In this document: positions 1 to 12,613 of the stretch, one piece after another | Position numbering within the stretch: position 1 is the first letter of the stretch | Layout: every line of letters starts with the position of its first letter | Program-made: the position numbers and the translations under genes | NCBI RefSeq assembly: GCF_003576645.1 | Contig: NC_044916.1 | Span: 33,270,483-33,334,482 of the forward strand | DNA length: 64,000 nt | Origin: Ipomoea triloba | Lineage: Eukaryota > Streptophyta > Magnoliopsida > Solanales > Convolvulaceae | Reading direction: 5' to 3' | The notes under the pieces: generated by a model | Databases searched by the model: none | What the model was told of the DNA's origin: nothing | The model's input: only the letters and a program-made list of their open reading frames with translations

Positions 1-613
1 GTGATACAAATGTGCGGGATGACATTGGCAAATGATTATAAGACACAAAAGAGGAAATAGGGTGTTGACAACTACGTTTACCTTTACGAAGGGCAATGGG
101 AAGACTCTGATCATTTGACGAAGATTCTGGTAAGGAAGAAGTAGTCTCTTGTGGTTCGAGCGATGCCACTTCAGTTCTCGGCCGTCGAGTATAAACATGT
201 GCGACAGGGGGCCTAGAAACAGACTCGGTTGGTATGGTAATCGTGTATGTAAGGAAGTCATTTTCTAGATTAGACTCACATTCATATGACCCAACACCCC
301 TAGAAAACACCATGTTTTCAAAGAAAGTAACATCAGCTGACACTACATACCGCCCTAAGTCAGGTGAATAACATCTATATCCCTTTTGAGTACGTGAGTA
401 CCCCAGGAATATACACTTAAGTGATTTCGGATCAAGTTTCCCAACCTGAGGACGAACATCCTGGACAAAACAAGTACACCCAAATATTTTTGGAGGGAGA
501 TGAAAAAGGGGTTCTGTCGGATATACAAGAGAATAAGGGATTTGACCTTGAAGGACAGACGAAGGCATCCGATTGATAAGAAAACATGCAGTATGAACCG
601 CATCAGACCAAAA
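1..613 (-). mobile_element. Ty1/copia pol fragment (integrase C-terminal region to start of RT linker)
   Basis: Read on the minus strand, the whole stretch from 613 to the window edge is one open frame of about 204 codons with no stop. It carries the typical end of copia integrase: a TACFLINRMPS segment, then KIFGCTCF, then KCIFLGYSRTQKGYRCY, then a VTFFE motif. A Pro/Ser-rich linker and a RKGKRSC segment, which precedes reverse transcriptase in these elements, follow. There is no ATG because the piece is internal to a polyprotein. It differs clearly from the plus-strand element that starts at 615, so it is a different copia family member. It continues beyond position 1. The intact frame suggests a young insertion. 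Confidence 0.88.
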
Positions 614-614
614 N
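614..614. other. Single N: probable assembly join
   Basis: One undetermined base sits exactly where a minus-strand copia reading frame ends and a plus-strand copia reading frame begins. Neither frame has its expected upstream part across this point, and no LTR lies between them. The simplest reading is a contig join or collapsed repeat rather than a real biological junction. Confidence 0.7.
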
Positions 615-3600
615 CAACTTGAGGCACTGCAGAAAATTTTTGGGCAGCTATCTGCTGCACAAAAACCAATTCCACCTTCAGCCGAAGCAAATATTGGTAT
701 GACAAGTCATCAAGGTACCACCTCTCACGCATTTGCTGCAAATTTCAATAACGCAAGTCCTTGGATTGTGGACTCTGGGGCATCGGACCATATGTCAGGT
801 GATTTAAAGGTCTTTCATACATTCAAACCATGTCTTAATCCCAACATGGTCAGAATTGCTGATGGATCCCTCTCCAAAGTGATGGGAACAGGATCTGTCA
901 AACTATCTAATGAACTTCTCCTATCATCCGTTCTCTTTGTCCCTAAATTAAATTGCAACCTTCTCTCCATCAGCAAGCTCACTAGGGACATGAATTGTGT
1001 AACTAAATTCTATCCTAATCTTTGTGAATTTCAGGCAGTGGGCTCGGGGAAGGTGATTGGCAGTGCTGAAGTTTGTGGTGGCCTCTATATTCTCAAAAAC
1101 ACTCCTGAAAATAAACAAGTTCCCAAGTCAAGTTATGCTTTAAATTCTGGTTTCAATTCTGTTTCTGTTTCCAATAAGGATCTAGTTATGTTGTGGCATT
1201 TTCGTCTTGGACATCCAAATTTTATTTATCTTGAAAAATTGTTTCCTAGTTTATTTACCAGTAAAAAGCCCAACCTTTTTCATTGCGAAGTATGTCAACT
1301 CGCAAAACATACTCGAAGCATTTATCCAAGTAACCCTTACAAACCTTCTCAACCATTTTCATTAATTCATAGTGACATTTGGGGACCTTCAAGGGTGAAA
1401 AATGTTAATGGTTCTAGATGGTTTGTATCCTTTATTGATGACCACACTAGACTCACATGGACATTCCTCATGAAAGAAAAATCTGAAACTGCATCAATCT
1501 TTAAAGTTTTTCATTCCATGATTCAAAATCAGTTCAAACAAAAAGTTCAAGTCTTGAAAACTGATAATGGGAAAGAATATTTCAACTCAATTCTTGGTTC
1601 ATACTTGTTAGATCAAGGGATTGTCCATATCAGTTCCTGTGTCGACACCCCTCAACAAAATGGGGTGGCTGAAAGAAAAAATAGGCACCTCCTTGAAGTA
1701 TCTCGATCCATCATGTTTTCAAATCATGTGCCTAAACATTTTTGGGGGGAAGCTGTTCTTACTGCCACTTATCTCATAAACCGTATGCCTAATCGTGTTT
1801 TAAAGTTCAAAACACCACGAACTCTGTTCCTACAGGCATTCCCTCATCTCTCAGTTTTTTCTTCAGAATTGCCACTTAAAATCTTTGGTTGTACTGCGTT
1901 TGTCCATATCTATGATCACAAAAGAACAAAAATTGACCCCAAATCACACAAATGCATCTTCATTGGGTACTCTAGTACTCGAAAGGGGTACAAATGTTAC
2001 TCCCCATCCACAAAAAGAGTTTATCATACTGTTGATGTCACCTTTTTTGAACACCAATCATTCTTTCCCAAATCTGGTATTCAGGGGGAGAATTCGAGGG
2101 AATACCAACTCTGGGAAACACTTCAGGACAACCAGGCTACCTCTTTTTTCCCTAATGTCCCATCATACCAGCATCAAACCACTCTAACACAACCAAATTT
2201 ATCACCTCCATCATCTGGTTTTCCTTTACCTTTTCAATCAGATGTGACTCCAGAAAACATGGTCTGTCAACCACCATCTTCTCTCCCTACCGTCAACCCA
2301 CCTTCACCTCTAATCAACCACCCATCCTCAGAAAACACTCTACCAAATTCACCTCCTCAAGCACCACTTGAAGAAAGAAACAAAGAACTTCGTGTTTATA
2401 GAAGGAGAAAATTTAAAAATATAGAGGCCAACATACAAAGCAATGACTGTTCAAGCACACATCCGAGCTCACTTGACCTTGAAAATCATGAAGGTAAGGA
2501 CCCCATGACCAATGAGTTTGTACCTACTACCATTGATAATCTTGATTTGCCTATTGCTCATCGAAAAGGTACTAGAACATGCACTAGTCATCCTATAGAA
2601 AGGTATGTTGCCTATGGGAAATTAACTCCTATGTATCGAGCTTTTGTCTCTTTTCTTGATCTTGTCCAGATTCCCACAAACATCTATGAGGCACTAAGAG
2701 ATCCCAAATGGAAGGTTGCTATCGATGAGGAAATCAATGCTCTTGAGAAAAATGGCACATGGGTTCTTGTTGACTTACCTCAAGGAAAACATGCAGTTGG
2801 ATGTAAGTGGATTTTCACTATCAAGTACAATCCAAATGGGAGCATCAATAGATTCAAGGCTCGGTTGGTTGCTAAGGGGTTCACTCAATCATATGGTGTT
2901 GACTATCAGGAGACCTTTGCGCCTGTTGCCAAACTCAATACAGTAAGAGTTTTGTTATCACTTGCAGTAAATTGTGATTGGCCTTTATATCAATTGGATG
3001 TAAAAAATGCATTCTTAAATGGAGAATTGGAAGAAGAAGTCTATATGGAAATTCCACCAGGTTTTGAGAAGAGCTCTAGCGGACGATTGGTATGCAAACT
3101 AAAAAAGGCTCTCTATGGCTTGAAACAATCACCTCGGGCATGGTTTGATAGGTTTGCAAAGTCAATTGTAAAAATTGGATACACCCAGTGCCAAGCTGAT
3201 CATACCTTGTTTGTGAAATTCTCTTCAACAGGAAAATTAGCGATTCTTATTGTCTATGTGGATGACATAATCCTAACTGGAGATGATTCAAGTGAGATTT
3301 CAAATCTCAAGAAATTTCTTGCATCAGAATTTGAGATCAAAGATTTAGGATCTCTCAAATACTTTCTTGGAATGGAGGTAGCTCGATCTAAAGAAGGGAT
3401 TGTTGTATCTCAAAGGAAGTATATCTTAGATCTTCTAAATGAGACTGGAATGCTTGGGAGTAAGCCAGCAGATACTCCAATGGATCCTAACTTAAAGACA
3501 AACCGGAGTGGGGAACCAACTCCAGTGGAGAGGGGGAGTTATCAAAGATTAGTGGGAAAACTAATTTATCTCTCCCATACTAGGCCAGATATTGCTTTCC

Positions 3601-4211
3601 CTGTTAGTATTGTAAGTCAACATATGCACAACCCCAATGAGGAGCATTTGGAAGCAGTTTATCGTATTCTGAGGTACCTCAAAATGACACCAGGTCTTGG
3701 GTTACACTTCAGAAAACATGACAATCGAGACCTAGAAGTCTACACGGATTCTAGTTGGGCTGAAGAGTTGACTGATAGACGATCAGTTAGTGGTTACTGT
3801 ACCTATGTATGGGGAAATCTGGTCACTTGGCGTAGCAAAAAACAGTCAGTGGTCTCTCAGAGCAGTGCTGAATCAGAATATCGTGCACTGGCATTAGGTA
3901 TATGTGAAGGGATGTGGATTAAAAGGTTGTTGAATGAGTTGAAAATTGAGGTTCCTAGATCCTTCAAAATGCACAGTGATAGTCAAGCTGCCATCAGCAT
4001 TGCTAAGAACCCAGTTCATCACGATAGAACAAAGCACGTTGAAATAGACAGACATTTCATTTATGAGAAGATGAATTCAAGAACCATTGAACTCAACTAC
4101 ATTCCTACACAGAAACAGATTGCTGACATATTCACAAAGGCTCTACCTAGGACAAGATTTGAAGAATTCAATTCCAAGCTGGGTTTGTATAATATATACA
4201 ACTCAGCTTGA
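615..4211 (+). mobile_element. Ty1/copia retrotransposon polyprotein, 5'-truncated at the assembly join
   Basis: One frame runs from 615 to the TGA at 4209-4211; the first ATG is at 699. Domains in order are: the end of gag; aspartic protease (DSGA near residue 25 after the ATG, then HMSGD); gag-pre-integrase (LWHFRLGHPN, then a CxxC in CEVCQLAKH); integrase with HSDIWGPS, KTDNGKE and GVAERKN giving the D,D,E residues; reverse transcriptase with LVAKGFTQ, QLDVKNAFLNGEL, ALYGLKQSPRAW and the catalytic YVDDIILTG; and RNase H with YTDSSWA, SSAESEYRAL and HSDSQAAISI. The order PR-IN-RT-RH is diagnostic of Ty1/copia. The absence of stops suggests recent activity. Most of gag, the primer-binding site and the 5' LTR are not present. 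It lies antisense inside an intron of the SPOT1-like gene. Confidence 0.95.
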
Positions 4212-4218
4212 GGGGGAG

Positions 4219-4457
4219 TGTTGAAATATTAAATAAGTCTGCCTTGGGCAGTCCACATCTTTGACTTCTTGGGCAGACTTCTTGAGCAGTGCAGTGTACT
4301 GGTTACCTAGAGCAGTGTAGTTTTAGTATGTCTCTTGTGTGTATATATATTAGTGTGTATATCTGAAATAAGGTAGAGAAGAAATATCTTGTATAGATCA
4401 GAAACTTTTCATTCATGTTCTGAACATCTGTTTTCTGCATTTTTCTGATCTGAAACA
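4219..4457 (+). repeat. 3' LTR of the copia element, with polypurine tract just before it
   Basis: The purine run GAGGGGGAG at 4210-4218 directly after the polyprotein stop is a classic polypurine tract. The LTR then starts with TGTTGAAATATT. A TATA-like stretch lies near 4341-4352. The far end is placed at a CA near 4457 (the CA ending at 4460 is possible). At about 240 bp it is short but normal for plant copia. No 5' LTR is available for comparison, so the end is inferred from the TG...CA rule. Confidence 0.7.
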
Positions 4458-4689
4458 TCAATTTTTCTGCAGATACTTATAATAAACTACTAAGTCACAG
4501 TAAATAAATCCAATTTGGCTAGTTATATACTTATATATGAATAATAAGATTAAGTCACCTCAGTGTGACTGGACTCTGAATACATTCTGAGAATGATATT
4601 TTTAGCCAACATAAAGGAGGAAATCTTTTGGCCTAAGGAAAGTAAATTGGAAGAGAAAAATCAATGGACCAACTATTCCAAATACAAAC

Positions 4690-7600
4690 CGGTAGCCATA
4701 TTTAACTCTCTTTTCAGCGCGCTTGGGGTTCAAAATGAAAATGTTGTAGGCATCTTCTAATTGGAGATACTCCACAAGGCTATTAAAAACAACTTCCATC
4801 ATGTCCACATCTACTTGCCAAAGATTGTCTCCATCGTCCCTTCAAAAAAGAGGTGGTGCAAGGAAACACATAAGAATACCCAAAGCACCCACACAAAATA
4901 GTGTGTTACTGGAAAATAATATGCACCTGGTATTTAACACATCATCTTTACGCCCAAAGACATCAATGGCACGTTCAAAGATGGATGTGACTTTTTCTCC
5001 CATCTGGATGGCATGAACTGAGAAACTGCACATGCATGTTTGTATTAACAGAATCTCATAGTGAATACTGTCAACTACAAGGATGTACATTGAGTCATTG
5101 ACATTAAGAAAATTATACTAGAGAGAAACATCAATACTTGTAACTTAAATGGCTGATTAAGGGAAGATGATGTCGTTGTTCTTTATCAATACTAATCTTG
5201 TAAAATGGTGTAAGGACTTCTCCTATCTGTGGAATCCTTGTATGATCAAATATGTGATCAATTTTTGTGAACCAACGCTCCATTTCCTCAGGTTGTAGCT
5301 TGAACTCTAGAGCAGCAGAAGGAACAGAGTCCATGTCATATAAAATACATAACTAATTTTAAATAAGATTATATAAGGCTGGAAAAAAATGCTCAGCCGA
5401 AATTGATGAAGAATATGAGTTAATACCTAGGTTACCCTTTCCTTCAAATCCTATGAAAATGAAATTCACAGGGATTGGAAGGTATATGGAGTCAATTTCC
5501 AAAAGCTTCAAATAATTTGCAATACTACCTGCACACAAGAGAGATAGAGCTTTACTATTAACAGTTGTGTCCAACAACAAACTATACTTCACATGGTTTT
5601 ACTGTTTTATATAAAATATGCAAAAAAAAAAAAGTTACTTTTAAAAGAGCCACCCCACAAGAAGTGCATTTCATTCAAAAAACATGAATGTGAAATGCAG
5701 GTGTATCAGAGATCATGATTCTTCATTGTTCATAATTCAGCATAAGAATGAAGACAGAGAAACATGACTATTATTGAACTCTCCAAGACACAGAGTTTGA
5801 GTATAAACTTACTTGAATCTATGTGTGCATGCTACGCAGCATGTGAAATACCACAAAGAAATCAACCTTTAGTATTCAAAAACAATGGTATTTTGCAGAG
5901 ATTCTGGAAGAGAGTCAATCTCTCACATCTTAAAAGTCTTCTTAGGTAATTTGAGTTTTGGAATAGTTTTTAGTATGCAAAATAGGTTTTATAGTCCTTA
6001 TTTAGTAAGACAAGATCTTAGAGTATATAAATCCTAATTTAACACTTTTTTTTAAAGGACTAATTTAACACTTCTAAGTTCATACCCTTCAGTCAATTAT
6101 GACTATTAACCAATGATGCTTGCCTTGATGTAAAGGATGAAGTTAATATTCTTAGACTGGTTGCTGAGGCAAGCCCACAGTGAAATGTCATGGGAAGTTT
6201 AGGTGTGATTGCAATAGCATCTTTATTTCTTGTATTGCATCTTGAAATTCAAAATTACTTGATTTTGTTCTTAATTCCATGTTCATCAGCCCCTGAAGAG
6301 CCTTTCATTTCTTTTTTTCTTCCTTGTTATCTATTTATGTTACAAATTGCTATCCATCCACCTCCAATGCTTAAGCCCTAGTATAACCTTACAATTCCAT
6401 ATTTTTCCAACCACAACACTTTATAAAATCAGGTGTCCTCGTCATATCGTCCTACATCAATTTGGTCTCATCTTGAAAAGTATAAAACACACACTGACCC
6501 ACTTGATTCCTACCTCAGCATCATTTTATTATTCATATTCATGGGGGAGAATCAACATTTGATCTATGAAGACTGACCAAATGTTGAAGAATGAGATTAA
6601 TATAGACAAAAACGTTATTGTTCTCAGCAAGATGGTAAAGTATAGCTGAGCATCCCAAAGGAATAACAAACTGAGAAATGTTGTTGGATCTTTCTAGGCA
6701 AAAAAAAAATTAAAAAAAAAAATCAATAACAAATTAAGCCCACGCTTTCCACACACATACACACACAAAAACCAGGAGAACATGAATTAGGAAATAGCAT
6801 AGTCTATGAATCTCCTGAACACACTTTTTTGGCATCTTATTCATCCATCATGCAATGAGATTATAGTCTCCGGTGTTTGCCAATTCCCTTTACATTTACC
6901 CCCAAAAAAGTCAATTAAACAGAACAATTCCTTTGAATGATAGTTGTAATTGAAAATATATCTATATGGAAAGGCCCCAAAAAAAAAACAACAACAACAA
7001 ACTTTAAGATTAGCTTATGGACTTGGTAAAGCATAGCCCTGGGGACACACAAGTACCTGCCTTGGTATAATTGAGAATGTCCATTTTATCTGGCCCAGAA
7101 GATTCCAAATCATTCAGATCTGCATGCATACAATGACATTGTCACAGATCAAATATAGTTAATAAACGATTCTGTTAGCAAGTTAAATAAGCAGAAAAAT
7201 GAGTTTACATACTCACCAGTACGGATAACAGATTCACTCCAGAATCTACTCTTGTCTTTGAGGTTAAACAAAGAAAACACAGAACTCCCGGATTTCCGAC
7301 TTCCAACTGAAGAACCATATGAACCATCACCAAGTAACTGAAATAATAAAGTCCCAAACATAACTTTAACAACTGTGAACATATGAAAAAATTGGTTTAA
7401 ATTTCTCACAATAAGCACAGAAACCCAAACAAATTACACAAATTGCAAATGCCAAGAACATTCAACCTGTAACCTAATAGATCCATTACCGTTGGCAAGG
7501 AAATTAAAAAGAAAACTAACACTAGGATTTCAACCTAAATACATGGATCTGCTCAATAACTAAACCTATTCAATGACCTAAAAGTTATTTTTCCAGAAAG

Positions 7601-8258
7601 AAAAAGAAAAATCAATCTCCTAAAACTCCAAGGTCTTCTTTAGGTCCTTTGTAAACCAATATCCAGGAAAACAACTCAACTTTTATTTTTAAAAAAATGT
7701 TATAATATAATATAAAAACAAAGTGGCACACTTCCACTCAGTTTAGCAATTGCTTGGATGGTGAAATTTAAGGAGGCCAGCTTGGTGTGACAGCAAGAGT
7801 ATGCATCCTAAGGATCAAAGGAGCATCACCCTAAGTACATCCTCTTGCTCTTCTTTTCTGCATTTTGGTGTTTAAAAGACTATGCATAATCCATTCTACG
7901 TTCAAATGTTAATAGATAAATTTATGTATTGATCTCATTGAGAGAAAAACTATTAAGTCCTGCCAAATACAACCTAAAGCAGAATTCAATTCTTAAAGCC
8001 AATAAACTTAAAGAGACCAAAAACTACGCAATATGAATTGCCTGAAGAAATTATCTTAAACGGCAAAATCAAACATGCAAAGTAAAACGAGGAAATGAAA
8101 CTAAGTTAAAATGAAATAATTAAAATATCAAACAATGGCAAAAATTGATGAATTTCCGGTCGACTATAAATAAATTGTTTTTTTCAATGGATAACTTCGC
8201 TGACCAGAATGATGAGGAACACGAGAGAGAAGCGACGACTTGAGAAAGAGCGAAACAT
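4690..8258 (-). CDS. SPOT1-like membrane protein, first seven exons only
   Basis: Proposed exons (minus strand): 8258-8196, 7337-7217, 7119-7057, 5528-5427, 5306-5138, 5025-4927, 4839-4690. All junctions are GT..AG and phases join without a shift, giving about 255 residues. The protein opens with a hydrophobic secretory-type leader (SLVFLIILVSE). It continues through VFSLFNLKDKSRFWSES, YLPIPVNFIFIGFEGKGN, EEMERWFTKIDHIFDHTR and SVHAIQMGEKV to LEDAYNIFILNPKR. From memory this matches the Arabidopsis family At5g58100 (SPOT1, linked to pollen exine formation) and At3g28720, which are over 900 residues long, so roughly three quarters is missing. The last donor opens at 4689 and the copia LTR is reached about 230 bases later. 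The remaining exons may lie beyond the element, outside the reliable sequence. The exon 1 donor is the least certain junction. Confidence 0.78.
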
Positions 8259-8460
8259 CTTGGCGGCAGATCTATCGCGAGCTCAAATAAACCAATAGTA
8301 AATTCTACGCCCAAATCGGAACTTCAATTCGGATTTAGAATCAGACTCTTCTGCAGTGCGACAGGGGAGCCCGAGAGGGTATGGAGAGACTGAAGAAGAC
8401 GAGCAACGACTGTTTCTTATTTGGTGCAAAAAATAAAAACCCCAACCCTGAATATTAATT
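8259..8460 (-). promoter_or_regulatory. Presumed 5' UTR and promoter of the SPOT1-like gene
   Basis: This GC-richer stretch lies directly upstream of the proposed ATG at 8258 and gives way to AT-rich intergenic DNA beyond 8460. No clear TATA box was identified. The assignment rests on position only. Confidence 0.35.
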
Positions 8461-9419
8461 TGCTAAAATACTGATTTGACCTCTACTCTTTGCACTTAAC
8501 GTCAATTATTGAGCCTTTAAATATATTTCTCGTTTGCCATTTGACGTAAAATCTCTTGAAATTCGAACAACTAGTCAATTAGTCCGAAACTATTGAGTTC
8601 TAATGACGTGTCCAACTACATTCTACATGCTATTGGCTATTGCCATGAATTTTATATTCTTTGAATTTTAATCTTCCTTTTATTCATAAATTATATATTC
8701 TTTATATTATTATTACAGTGTTTTTTTAATATTTAATTTAATATATTATATTATATTTATTGTTTATTTATATGTAGTGATTATACGGAGTATTTAGAGT
8801 ACAATTTATTATACTTGTAGTAAAGTAAATATTTTCTTTAAATGTATAAGGCTACTTAAAAAAGAATACAAAATAAAGTAAAAATTATTTGATTTATTAA
8901 GACACTCATTCGATATTCGTGATTTATAACTTTACAATCTTAATATAATATTATTTGAAACTCATGATTTAAAGATTACCAAACATTTATGCAATGCCTA
9001 CAAATTAATGCAGTATAGAAGCCCAAATGCAAGTCTACTAATTCAAAGATAAGGCCCCGTCTGAGAGGGCAGTCATGGCGATGAGAGTGGTTCATGTTTC
9101 AATAATTTTGAAAATGACTATTTGGTAAAAGATTATTGAAGTGGCTAGTGTGCTTCAAGGAGTTCAAGAGCATCAAGGAATCTATCATCTACTAATGTTC
9201 AACGCGGTAATGTATCATCAATTATAATTATAAAAAATAAAAATAGTTAGGTGTTGCTAATTGGACTCACTAGTGTATTCAATTATTCATGCCCCAAAGG
9301 CATCAAGAAGTTTGTTCTCCGTTGATGCTTGACAGAAGCGTGGCATTGGCCATGAAAAATACATTGTGTTAGATAAGTAAGTTCACTAGTGCATATATTC
9401 ATTGTGTTAGATAAGTAAT
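8461..9419. other. AT-rich intergenic DNA without a recognisable gene
   Basis: I see no reading frame with family resemblance here. The stretch is AT-rich with short homopolymers. Near its end a 19-base direct repeat (CATTGTGTTAGATAAGTAA at about 9362 and again at about 9401) flanks a short spacer, just before the CWF19-like fragment. Confidence 0.5.
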
Positions 9420-9794
9420 TTGCCATTGATAGTCTTCAGAATACACCAATTGATGAAGCTGAAGATGGATGGAGTCAGCATAATGCAAAGAAGCTCATAG
9501 ATACAAGTATTAAAGGATTGCGGGCTTCAATCCCCAAAGATTTTCCATACTTCCATGTTGAATTTGGTCTACATGGGGGGTTTGTCCATGTAATTGATGA
9601 TGAAAAAGATTTCAGAAACAGTTTTGGTCTCAATGTGATAAGAGGTATGCTAAAGTTGCCAGCTGAAGATATGCATTCCCATAGGAAACATGAAACTGTC
9701 GAGAGGTAGAAGCAAGCTGTTGCAAGTTTTGCACGGGATTGGCAACTTGCAACGGGATTGGGAGCCTTTTAACTGGTCAAAGCAACTCGCCTAA
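9420..9794 (+). pseudogene. CWF19-like (CwfJ C-terminal domain) gene fragment, broken
   Basis: The translation contains DEAEDGWSQHNAKKLIDTS, then KGLRASIPKDFPYFHVEFGL, GFVHVIDDEKDF, SFGLNVIRGML and HRKHETVE. This is the C-terminal CwfJ region of CWF19-like proteins, a family linked to lariat debranching and spliceosome recycling. It is dead: a TAG at 9707-9709 stands where a Gln codon is expected. Further on, a 19-bp tandem duplication (CGGGATTGG repeated around 9734 and 9753) shifts the frame. After the shift the native end RDWEPFNWSKQLA can still be read to a TAA at 9792. Only the last roughly 120 residues are present and no intron interrupts them. It could be a captured gene fragment or a 5'-truncated retrocopy. 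Confidence 0.82.
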
Positions 9795-11462
9795 TTTCTA
9801 ATGCTATTTTGATACCTTTCAGATACGATTCCCCCACGCAATCTCTGGTTGCAGCGGCCTTGGTGGAACACTGTTATGTCTCAATATAAGCCTTAGTTCA
9901 TATTCCCTACATGTAGTGCAGGAATGTATTAGCATGTTAACATTGTTGCGGGTGGTCTTGCACTATTGCCATATTTCCTATGAGGGTACAAACAAATGAA
10001 AGAATAAATCAGATTATAATTATACTTTTAAAAAATGTTATTTTTCACAAGGAAAAACTCTTTCATTTTCATTAGCTAATAGTAAAAGGAAAAAAAAATG
10101 TTAGTAAGAAATTTTGGGCAACTCTTTGAAAAAACAAAAATGAAACATGGGCCAAAAAATGCCATCAAAATCTTACTATCCAAATTCCAAACTAAACTAC
10201 ATATCTGAAACAACTTTTCATAATTATAATTTCAGCACTGGAATCTAGAAATACAATTTGTAACAAAGAATGCATTCGCCGGAGTACAAGTTTGGATTTT
10301 ATTGATATTCAAAAGAGATGCTTTGTGATCTTTTCTTCCATCCTTGATGCAATTGTGTGGTTCTTTGGACCTTGGCACCTTGCTACCTGGCTGTATATAC
10401 CTGGCAAACAAGACAATAGAAACCATACCAGCTTAGAGGTTTCCCATTTCATCGTGTATGACAAATCTCAGAGAGCTGCACTATCAACCTCCTACTAATT
10501 TCAATGCAATTCAGTAATCTAATCCTTTAACAACTTTTTCTCTCTTATGATTGGGATCACATCAGATGCAGTATCAAATATTCAAATAGAGAAAGAGATA
10601 GCACTCTTTATTGGCAGGAAACCAATTACATTTTCATTTTGGTGGAAATATAAGGGCATAACTTCATGGCATACACTGGATACAAAGCTTCAACATTCAT
10701 CCAGTTCATACTTATTTTTGACAAATATCATGGAGTAACTTTACTGAAAATAAGGCACCAAACTTGTGGCTACAACTTACAACAGGCTATACAGGGGTCA
10801 AATTTGAATAGATCAACTGCATAAGCTCTTTCATACCACTATTAGACTCATCTAGTTCACAGCTTCAGGAAGGTAATGATATCAACAGGCTCAAATTTGA
10901 TTTTAGCTTGTTAGAGCTTTCTTATTCATCAACTATGCCAGTTTATCTGTTTATGACATAACAATAAAAGATTATGCCATATCATAAATGTTACCCCCAT
11001 ATGACCAACCCAGTGTGCTTCGACCCTGTATAATGTAGGGTTAGTGTTTCCAGACTCTGGGCTAATAATCTACTGGTCAACAGTCTGCCCTGCAGTAATA
11101 AGATGTATGACCATATAGAGAAACTACTACAAAGCTAATAAATAGAAATTCCTAATTACCTTGGGGCCATGCAAAACCTAGTTGTCACAATTGACATTTA
11201 CCGTCATACACTAAGCAGAAAATTTGGTCCTACATTTAAAGAGTCAGCTAGCATAGAAACACCCATACAGATTGGCAAAATGCCTGATAACAAGTAAAAA
11301 CGAATTATTCTAGCATATTAGTTCCTAGAAAATGACATAAAGGGGAGGCATTAACCTAGAAACCAAATATACAAATGGAAAATCATGTTTGACTAGAGGG
11401 CCAGAGTCCAGAGCATCAGAACCTGGGATGACACACATTAGACAATAAGCTGTAGTCAGACC
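9795..11462. other. Intergenic DNA, probably including the S17 3' UTR near 11400
   Basis: No reading frame here shows a family signature. Short ORFs at 10232-10738 look like chance frames with no neighbouring splice pattern. The last few hundred bases before 11463 would hold the 3' UTR of the minus-strand S17 gene, but I cannot fix a polyadenylation site. Confidence 0.4.
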
Positions 11463-12613
11463 TTAGGTTGAAGATGGAGCTGAAACACCGGGTTTTCTCT
11501 TTGAATCATCATTGGCAGATACTTCAGTCTTCATGTTTGCCTTTGCCTTTGCCAAGGTTTCAGCAGATGGAGGCACGTAGATTCTTGCTCTCTTCAAAAT
11601 TTCAGAAACAATCCAGTGCTTATGCTTGCTCAATGGTCTGGAAGGATCCAATTTGACCTGAAGTTGCAGTTGCATGTAAAGATGTTACCTTTTTTCATAG
11701 ACTAAAACATCTACTTATAGATGCATCAAGTATGATATTAGGAATTTAGGGGTTGTTGAAAACACAAATGAAAACAAGGGCTTAACTTATTGCTATGGTT
11801 AAATGAAACAAAAGAAACAGAGATTAGATTGGTCCTTCAATAACTCAATTACTTTTGCACACTACACAGAACAAAGGCAAAGTAAATAGTTGACGTAAAT
11901 CAATGGCATCTAAGATACAAAGTAATAACAAATTTATAAACAAAGCAACCACATCATATCAATGCAAATCAAAATAATCTCCAATGCTAACTCCTAATAA
12001 ACTTATTACAAGAAAATCAATTACATGAAACAATAGGAATATAAAATCCATCATCTATGTTTTGCATGTGATTGTGGCAATTAAGAGTTTTCTCAAATGT
12101 GGCAATTAAGAGTTTTCATGGACCAGAATATATTTGTCATCTACTTTCCAAAGTTCTTTTACAGGCAGACTTGGCATTTCTACAATACATAATGCAACTA
12201 CGAATGCCACGATCATTTTCCAAAAACTCAAGGAAAAAAAAAACATTGATTTAACACTGTCACAACAAAAGGAAAATTTAACAAATGGCGATCTTGTCAC
12301 TCGAAAATAGGCAATGACACTACGAATTTGAGCCAATTTCAATGTGTATTAGTAGATAAGCAGGAAACTGGTTAAAATAAGTGCCAAAAAACGAGTCATT
12401 GAATCAGTAATATATATGATGAAGCTTTTATATATAAAGAAAAGTACGTACGCGGTCGCCGATGTTACACTCGTCCTTCTCGTCGTGCGCCATGAACTTG
12501 GAAGTGCGCTTGACGTAACGGTTGTAGATCTTGTTGTGGAAGAGGCGGTCCACCGCCACCACCACCGACTTCTGCATCTTATTCGACACCACCGTCCCCA
12601 CCACCGGCTTCAT
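11463..12613 (-). CDS. S17-type ribosomal protein (uS17, OB-fold), probably organellar
   Basis: Two exons, 12613-12452 and 11657-11463, join after IGDR|V with a GTACGT donor and a TTCAG acceptor, giving 118 residues. The N-terminus [19 protein letters not shown] and the [16 protein letters not shown] segment are typical uS17, a primary 16S-type rRNA-binding protein of the small subunit. The C-terminal part [13 protein letters not shown] is the family's second RNA-contact region, followed by a charged tail. From memory it resembles the Arabidopsis nuclear genes At1g49400 and At3g18880, annotated as 30S S17 or OB-fold proteins and thought to serve mitochondria. No cleavable targeting peptide is obvious. 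The start is the only ATG before the conserved block. Confidence 0.92.
12064..12117 (+). repeat. Short direct repeat in the S17 intron
   Basis: The segment TGTGGCAATTAAGAGTTTTC occurs twice in close succession within the intron between the two S17 exons, separated by only a few bases. It looks like a local slippage duplication. Confidence 0.7.

Noticed and set aside
10232..10738. Three overlapping ORFs of 63-68 codons
   Set aside because: No family motif, no conserved splice context and no codon pattern. They overlap on opposite strands in AT-rich DNA.
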